Below are positions 57,078 to 64,000 of a stretch of DNA of 64,000 bases, in pieces. The position numbers and the translations under genes were made by a program. Source of the stretch: Climacteris rufus (Eukaryota; Chordata; Aves; Passeriformes; Climacteridae); NCBI GenBank assembly GCA_013398175.1, contig VZRZ01000393.1:243512-307511 (forward strand), written 5' to 3'. Position 1 is the stretch's first letter; the number at the start of each line of letters is the position of its first letter. Below the pieces are notes generated by a model. It saw nothing but the letters and a program-made list of their open reading frames with translations, made no database searches and was not told the DNA's origin.

Positions 57078-57633
57078 GAAACAGGTGCACACCAAGTTCA
57101 CCAGAAGAATTTGGAGTCCCGTGGGTGCCACCAGCTCTGCTGTTGGTTGTTAGAGCTGAGGGGAAGGCCATGAGTGGAAGGGAAGGAAGTGGAATCTCCA
57201 TGCTCCTGCTGTGTGAACCAGCACTGCCTGCACTCCAGAGACTGCTGTAAAGGGAAAACTGTCTCTCTGTACAGTCAGAGAAGTGTCTTGGAGCTGAATT
57301 GTGCCTTTTTGGACCAGGCAAGGGGCTTGCTGGAGGAACACCAGCTGAACTCTGCTCTGAGTCCTCAGCAGAGGCTCAGCCCACGCTCGGTGGGTGAATC
57401 ACAGGCCAGGGGGGTTCTGGGCAGTTCTGGATGAGGCAGCACCAAGCCCCTGTCACCAGCCTGGGCTGCTCTGCCTCTGAGCTGTGTTTGAGCCTGGGCC
57501 CAGCTTGGCCCCATCAGAGGGGGTTTACCTGCTCACTGAGCTGCCTCCAGCCTGAGCCCACCTTTGCACTATTTTCTCTTGTCAGTCAGTGCCTATGAAT
57601 GAGACTCCTGTGGTGAAACAGCTCCCAGTTTGT

Positions 57634-57639
57634 ATTAAA
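57634..57639 (+). terminator. EDN2: EDN2 proximal poly(A) signal candidate
   Basis: ATTAAA, the commonest variant of AATAAA, in GTTTGTATTAAAAGTTTATA, about 560 bp after the stop. Confidence 0.5.
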
Positions 57640-58194
57640 AGTTTATATCATCACCTGGAAGCCAACTGAGCAGTCAGTGGCGTTCCCTGGCTGAGAAATT
57701 CGCTGGGGTGAACTTTCAGTGAGGTCCTGGAGTGGCTGTAGTTAAGGTGGAGGATCAGTTACCCCAGAGCTGGTGTCAAACCCAGGCGTGTCCCCTGCCA
57801 GCAGGCACAGGGATGGGGGGCTGGATTCTGCAGGAGCCCCAGCCCCCCACAGCCAGGGGAGGGTGAGCAGAGCTGGGTCTGAGGCAGAGCCAAGCCCTGG
57901 TCTGGGTCAGGGACCCCTTCTCATCTCCCTGAACGTACCCTTAGTGAGGACTTCCAGCTCCTGAACAGCCCAGCTTTCTTCCAGGGCTGCCTGGAGGGAC
58001 AGGCTGGGGACACAGAGATGGGTGCTGGGGAGAGAGCACACAGAGCCTGGCTGGCTGCTTGCCTTAGGTCAGGTCTGGGTCAGGCTCTGGGCAATAATGA
58101 GCAGTGTGTGGGTGCCAGGTCACCAGGGATGGGTACCCTGGGTGGGGAATGCATCAGGCAAGGGGCAGCCAGGTGGGAATGATGTGGAGGGAAG

Positions 58195-58272
58195 AATTGG
58201 TAGGAAGAGGGGGCTGGAACTGGATGATCTTTAAGGTCCCTTCCAACCCCAACCTTCTGTGATTCTCTAAGA
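58195..58272 (+). mobile_element. CR1 LINE 3' tail
   Basis: Forward tail: GGGGGCTGGAACTGGATGAT, CTTTAAGGTCCCTTCCAACC, CAACCTTCTGTGATTCTC. About 75 bp, sense within the extended EDN2 3' UTR. Confidence 0.9.
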
Positions 58273-59052
58273 GAGCACAGCTCAGGGGACAGGCTTGGAT
58301 TTAAACCCAGCTCTGTGGAGCAGCACAGTGCTGCTGGCCCAGGGGAGGGCCCAGGGGAGGGAAGGAAGAATTTGGGAAAAACAAGACAGTAAGGACCCAG
58401 GAACCAGCCAAACACAACCTCAGGGCCCTGGAGCTGTATCACAAATGCACTTTTGTTTGCCTGGGCAGGTTAAATTCTATAGAATTATAGAATTTAACTG
58501 CTGTCACCTGGTTAGTGCAGGTAAAGAATTGCTCTCCTGGAGCCACTGCTGGGTCCCTCTGCTGCCCAAGCCAGGATTACACAGGAGCTTTAGAAAGGCT
58601 TTGAAGTTGGTGGTGGACCAAAACCTGTGGCTGTTGCAAGCGTAGTCCTGTTGGACATGAAAAATAATTCCTTGATTTTGCTTTAAGCCCTGGAGCAGGG
58701 AAAAATGAGACCAATTGATTGTATCATGAATGAAACAGCAGATTAATCATTTGGTCCCAAAAGCTGCAGAGAATCTTTTTTATATTTGACCTTCTGAAGG
58801 TTGGAGTCATTCTAATTAAAAAGAAAAAATAAATCCTGAAAGGGTTTGTTCCAGAGGAAACTTTGCACATGGTTTAATGTGAGTAATTTAAAATAAAACT
58901 ACTGCTGTAAATTACTATGTAAATCTTGTGTGTGTAACGTCTCCTTCTTAAGTGACTTATTGCACACTTGCCATATGTAGCATCCTGAAATCTGTGTATT
59001 TATTTAAATATATTGATTTTTTTTAGACAGTAATTTTCAAAATATAATTTGT

Positions 59053-59058
59053 AATAAA
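59053..59058 (+). terminator. EDN2: EDN2 distal poly(A) signal candidate
   Basis: AATAAA in TTGTAATAAATAATGACAAC, downstream of the AU-rich motifs. The AT-rich region ends about 20 bp later, as expected for a UTR end. Confidence 0.5.
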
Positions 59059-59075
59059 TAATGACAACTGTCAAG

Positions 59076-62000
59076 TGCACCTTTCTTCCTTATTTGGTGG
59101 CTGGGGGGTGGTGGGTGAAGTGAAAGAAACCCAGATGGCCAAAAAAAAATGGGAATGGGGAGGCTGGGAATGGTCCTGAGCAAATTTCAGTTCAAAGTGA
59201 ACCCATCTAAATACATCTGGCTGACTTAGACATTCCTTACCTCAAACACCTTCTTCCTTTCTAGATTTCTCTGGGAACACAGATGTGAAATTATCCCCAG
59301 GTTGTTGTGGATGTGAGACCAGCTTGCATCCTTGTGCCAAGGGGGATCCTGGTGGTGTTTTCCCATGGCTGAGTCCTTTTGCCTCCAATCCTCTCCTCAC
59401 AGAGCTTTAGATCTGGGAGTGGTTGATTTTTTTTTCATATTTTTATTATTACTATTTCGTTAAATGCAGTTAAAGAGTCATCATCCAAAGGAGGCTGGGA
59501 AGGGTCAGGAGGGGTTCCATCCTTTCCTGTTCCCTGCTTTTCCTGGCTGAGCTGGATCTCCCATGGCCAAGCCTCCACCCTATGGCTTGGTGTGAAAACC
59601 AGAGTCCTTCAGCTGTTTCTATGACAATAAGTCACTGTTTCTATGACTTTAGTGATAAAAGTACATGATAAAAAAGACCTGGAATTATAGGTAAAAGGGA
59701 GGAAAATGCATCTTGAAACACTGCATATTTCCTGTGTAATATGTACAATATTTAAGGTGAAATTCTTCCTTCTTCTGCTCAACCGAGCTCCAGCACAGGC
59801 CTGGAATTTTGCCTGTTTGGGTTGATTTCTGTGGTGTCCTGCTGGGACTGATCTCAGGTGCTGTGAGTAAGGAAGCAGAGGGCTGCTGGACATTCATGCC
59901 TCTCCCAGGGGAGATTTCCCCAGCATCTGGAACGTCTGGTGAGCCAGCTCTGGGCTCAGCATTATATTTGTCTTCCTTAAGGAACCTTGGTCAGCCCTTG
60001 GTCTCAGAGGGAAAACTTCCCTGTTTGGGATGCTCAGAGGGTCCTGGCACCAGAGGGGCACCACATTTCTGGAGGTGGGACCACAGGAGATGCTCTCCAG
60101 CCCTGCCACAGCTTGTGGGCTTGAAGGAAACAGGGAGAGAGAAAATCTGAACTAATCCTTGGCGGGGAGGGTTGATGGTTTTTTGGAGCCTCAAGATCAA
60201 TTAACAGAGGAAATTTTGACACAGAAAGATGGAAAATCTTCCAGGGAAGGTTTCCTACATTCAAGTGGGGAAACTTTGGCCTCACCAGTGAGAACCACAG
60301 AAGGAAATCCTGAAGTGCCAGACATCCCAAGGCCCTGATCCCAAAACCTCAGCAGAGCTCCTTGCTAGGATGTCCTACAAAGCCCCTCAGTCCCACCAAG
60401 AGCTGAGGGACAACCTGAGCCTGGCAGGAACCCCGTGCTGGGGCCTGGGCTGCTGCCAACACCTGTGCAAAGCCCAGCCCTCCGGGTACAGCTTTAATTA
60501 CAAGCCCTAATTAGGTATCACCCGAGGGAAGAAGAGAAGGGAGATGCTTAAGAGCATCTTAATTAGGGTGAAAAGGGATAAGAGAGGACTGTGCTTATCC
60601 TTGAGGTTATTGAATTCTCTGATAAAGATTAGCTGAAGTGGGTTGAAGGAGGCATATTTTATAAATTCTCACTGGTAACAGGAAAGAGCAGAATAATAAA
60701 ACTTCATTTAAGTGGAAAATCCAGGAAATCAGGCAACTTCCAATGGCAGTTCTAAGTGTGATAAGGCATCTTTTCTAAGATGCAGCCTTGGGACTGAGCA
60801 GTCCTGTGCATGACTGACAACTGCCAGGAAGTGGACACCTTGTGACTCTCCCATTTTTCCAGAATTCTTGAAAAAAGCCCTTCCTGGGTGGCCCACAGGC
60901 AGCAAACTTCCCTTCTGCCCCGTGGAACAGCTCTGTCCTCATCAGGTTGGGTAATATTTTTTTGATGGGGCTTTGTTCCCTTCCCGTATTTGTAGAACTG
61001 GCAGGTTCTGCTCTGGAGAAGATGAAATAGGATGAAGCTGAAAGATGAAGCCCCAGGAGCAGCCAGACCTGTGGCTGAGACTCTGCCAGGTGGGAGGCCA
61101 CCAGGGCCTGATGGACTTTTTGCAGGTGGAATTTACCCCAGAAATGGCTTTTGGTGATTTTGGCTTCTCAGCTCAGGTGGGCAGGGAGAGGGGAGAAGCT
61201 AGAACAGAAAATTCAAATGATCACAGTCAGATTAAGTAGTCACAAAGCTTAAAACTGTATTTTTTAGCTGTGCTGGGTAATGAATGAGCCCCAGGTAAGC
61301 ACATCCTGGATCCCACAAGGAGAAATTCTCTGCCCTGTGTTGGTGACAGGGAGGGAGGGTGGCACGGGCTCAGCCTGTGCTGGGAGTTGTCATTCCTGGA
61401 CTGCACAGCCTGGAGGATGGGGTGTGAACACCCCGCTGAGCAGCCTTCCCTGGGAATGAATGGGAAAACACCTGAAGTGGTGCATTCCAAGGGAGAGGAT
61501 GACAAGGCTGATCAGAGAGACTTTCATGAACTCTGGGATCTCTTCTTGCCTGTGCTGGGACTGTTCTGTCAGCAACCACGACCAGGAGTTGTGAGAGCCT
61601 GCAGAGACTGGAAAATCATCTCCCATTTCCCCCAAACACTGGGACCTCCCTTCAGCATACCCACTCCTTTCCTTTTGACCCCATTAGCCCATTATTTGCA
61701 ATATGTGGTAACCAATAAGTCACCCTGATGACTTTTGAGTTTTCATTTGCTGTGAAAATATCCAAAACTTCATTTCAGCAGCGAGACCATAACACGTCAG
61801 AGAGGATCTGAGGTGGTGAATAACCCTCTCCCTGGGGACTTGATGGCAAATCCGAGGTACTGCTCTGTGACTTTGTTATTAAAAGGGAATAATTTCCCTC
61901 CAGCTCCATTGGAGGGGGAGGAGGGAGCACATGGAGCAATTAAGAAAAATGTCTTTGACCTTCAGCAACTTAATCAGTTGCCAGTGTTCTTCCTAATAGT

Positions 62001-64000
62001 GTGCTAATGGTTAAGTTCTTCTGGATGCCATAAAAAGTGCTATAACTGGAGGCTACAATAAAGTGCTGATCAACCCATCAAGTGAGTCAATCCAAAAGTA
62101 ATATCTGTCTTTGTAATGACTATAATAAAAGCCATGCCAAAGCCAGGAGATGACGTGAATAAGAATGCTGCTTAATTATGCTGGGCTGCACTGCTGGGTG
62201 GATTTGCCACACTCCCACAAACTCGCTCTTGGGTGACATTCCCAACCCTGCCTGGGAAAGCCAAACTTTATGTTTGTGTGGCCAGTGATCCAAGGACAAT
62301 CCCCAGAGGCTTGGACAGATCTCCATCCCAGGCAGGCAGAGTTTTGACGCAGAAAAAGGTGTTGAAATTGGGTTGGGGCTGTTCACCCTGGAAATGCAGG
62401 GCAAAATGCAGGATGGAGGCATCACTGTGATTTCCTTTGTGAGAGGCTGGGGCTGGCAAGAGGAGAAAAGGGGTTTGTAAATTGTAGGTATTCTGGTGTT
62501 AAAGGCAGCCTAATACTTAATGCCATGGCAGTGGAACAGGGTGAAGGTTCCCTGTGCTGAAAAGGATGGATGCAAGGAAGCAGGAAGCACCCTTGGCAGA
62601 GGGAAAAGCCAGGCTCAGCCAGGGCACTTCCAGGCACTGGGATGGAGCTGAGGGGCTGGCAGAGGTTGAACCCTGTCCCTGAGTCACCAAGTGACCTTCA
62701 AAGGTAGCAGAGGGACTGGAGGATGTTTCCCTGCTGCCTGGTCTTGTTCTTCCTGGGAGCTGGGAGCGCTTGGCACCCCCAGGCACTGCCCAGAGCAGGG
62801 TGGAGCACAACCCTCCCCGGGCTCTGATCCTCACCCCCTTTACAAATCAGGATTTGCCTGTGTTTTCTTGTAAACCACCACTGGAATCTTGAATCTCCGT
62901 GCTCTGGGAATTGTCCTCGTGTCCCCAGGCTGAAGGAGGGTTGGATGGAGCACAAAGGGACGGCGGTGCCAGCAGCCGGGGCACTTGCTGCTCCCGATGG
63001 AAGGATGGCTGTTGTTTTCCTACAAAACATCCTGGTGTTTTGGGATCCCTGTGAGCACAAAGCTGCTCTCCAGGATGCTGAGGAGCAGGAACCTGATTCA
63101 CAAGCCCAGCATGGAGCTGGTGGAAAACACGCCGCAGCCTTTCAAGGAATGGTGGAGCGGATTCCTCCCCCTTTGGTAAGGAAAACAGGATGCAGGCTAC
63201 ATTCCTGCTCACATAGACAAGGCTCTCCACAGCAGCAAAAACACATTTGCTCAGTTCCAATTAAACCCTGGCTTTATATCACCTTGCTGCTGATAAGGCT
63301 CTGATTAATGGAAGAATTGTCTTTTTTATTTTCTTTCTTTTTTTTTTTTCAATAAAGTCTCTGGTGTTAATTGTTTTTTCCCTCTCCCATTTCTTGTTTC
63401 AAAGGCGCTTTCGAGGAGGGCTGCTGATTGTGCTGGAAGTTGCATGGGAACACTTAGTCTCTTCCTGGTTTTGTTTTTGGGGCTAACTGCTGCCACTGAG
63501 ACCAGCAGGCCCAGCAGACAAATCACCCCTGCGGATCCCCAGCGAAATCCTGCCCTTGTGCCTCCCGATAAACAAGTGCAGATTCATGTGTTTGTCCATG
63601 AAAGCGCCAGAACAATGATTTGGTGACTTTTGCCAGGGTTGTTTCCTGCGGAGAGCCGACTTCCCTCGTGGAGCCTCAGGTGCGTAGCAACAGCTCAGCA
63701 AAACAAAAGTCACTGCGAGGCTTGGGGAAAACACGATCCCGGGCCCGAGGGTGGGGCTGCCCTCTCCATCGGGCCGGGATCAGCCCCCAGTGCCTGCCAG
63801 GCTCACCACCGAGCCCGGGGAAAGTGCTGGGGCACTGGGAGAGGAAACTCCTGTGCCAAGCCCGTGGGTGGTACCACGAGTGCGCTTCAAGCACAGGGCT
63901 GGGATCTCTAAAAATGGGGGTTCTTCAGTCATCCAAGCATCTCTGGCCTCTCCAGGTTGATGGTAGGTGGGAATGGCTCCATCACCGCCTTTGTGGTCCA
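59076..64000. other. Downstream intergenic, no gene supported
   Basis: 4.9 kb of unique sequence with no CR1 and no recognised exon. I looked for the C-terminal part of FOXO6 (next gene in mammals, opposite strand) and did not see it. A T-run/AATAAA at 63338-63356, and a 60-codon ORF with a hydrophobic N terminus at 63444-63626, are noted separately. Confidence 0.5.

Larger units (their letters stand above)
57078..59075 (+). other. EDN2: EDN2 3' UTR (two possible ends)
   Basis: The sequence after the stop contains ATTAAA at 57634-57639 and AATAAA at 58892-58897 and 59053-59058. The part at 58700-59075 is AT-rich with TATTTATTTAAATATATTG at about 58997-59015, an AU-rich element of the type that destabilises cytokine and endothelin mRNAs. 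The proximal site would give a UTR of about 570 bases, the distal about 2 kb including a CR1 piece. Confidence 0.6.

Noticed and set aside
59076..64000. FOXO6 or another neighbouring gene downstream of EDN2
   Set aside because: Expected from mammalian gene order, but no forkhead or FOXO C-terminal sequence is visible on either strand.

Overview
The window looks like a piece of a bird nuclear genome (draft assembly, with one 47-base N gap and three single Ns). The evidence is about 21 fragments of CR1-type LINEs with the typical avian 3' end, two genes with GT-AG introns whose products are vertebrate proteins, and no bacterial-style operons. GC content is moderate to high and tandem repeats are frequent, as on gene-rich avian microchromosomes (inference). 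No tRNA, rRNA, CRISPR array or intact mobile element was seen.

Layout on the + strand. Positions 1-5742 are the end of an intron of HIVEP3 (Schnurri-3/KRC), starting with an 80-bp-period minisatellite. HIVEP3's last two coding exons follow at 5743-6800 (acidic region plus a 13-unit SPxRxL hexapeptide repeat) and 9454-10332 (conserved tail and stop). An AT-rich 3' UTR probably runs to a poly(A) signal near 15506. From about 15.8 to 53.1 kb lies intergenic DNA with no gene I can support. It holds 18 of the CR1 fragments in both orientations, four minisatellites (45-, 40-, 39/78- and 28-bp periods), short microsatellites, and a few CpG-containing unique blocks that could be enhancers.

The second gene is EDN2 (endothelin-2), complete in five coding exons from 53750 to 57077. 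It has a TATA box at 53634, a CpG-rich promoter, and a 29-bp minisatellite ending 51 bp upstream of the TATA box. It encodes a 175-residue preproendothelin with a signal peptide, a furin site, the 21-residue mature peptide with four cysteines, the Trp-Val converting-enzyme site, a second basic cleavage site and the endothelin-like cysteine repeat. Its 3' UTR ends either near 57.65 kb (ATTAAA) or near 59.07 kb (AATAAA, with AU-rich motifs). From 59.1 kb to the end nothing can be called with confidence.

HIVEP3 followed by EDN2 on the same strand matches the mammalian order (human 1p34.2), so this is a conserved syntenic block. The two genes do not act in one pathway: HIVEP3 is a nuclear zinc-finger regulator and EDN2 a secreted vasoactive peptide. 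I found no sign of an undescribed multi-gene system. The most useful leads are the minisatellite touching the EDN2 promoter, the splice-donor-rich minisatellite, the coding repeat in HIVEP3, and the candidate enhancers between the genes.
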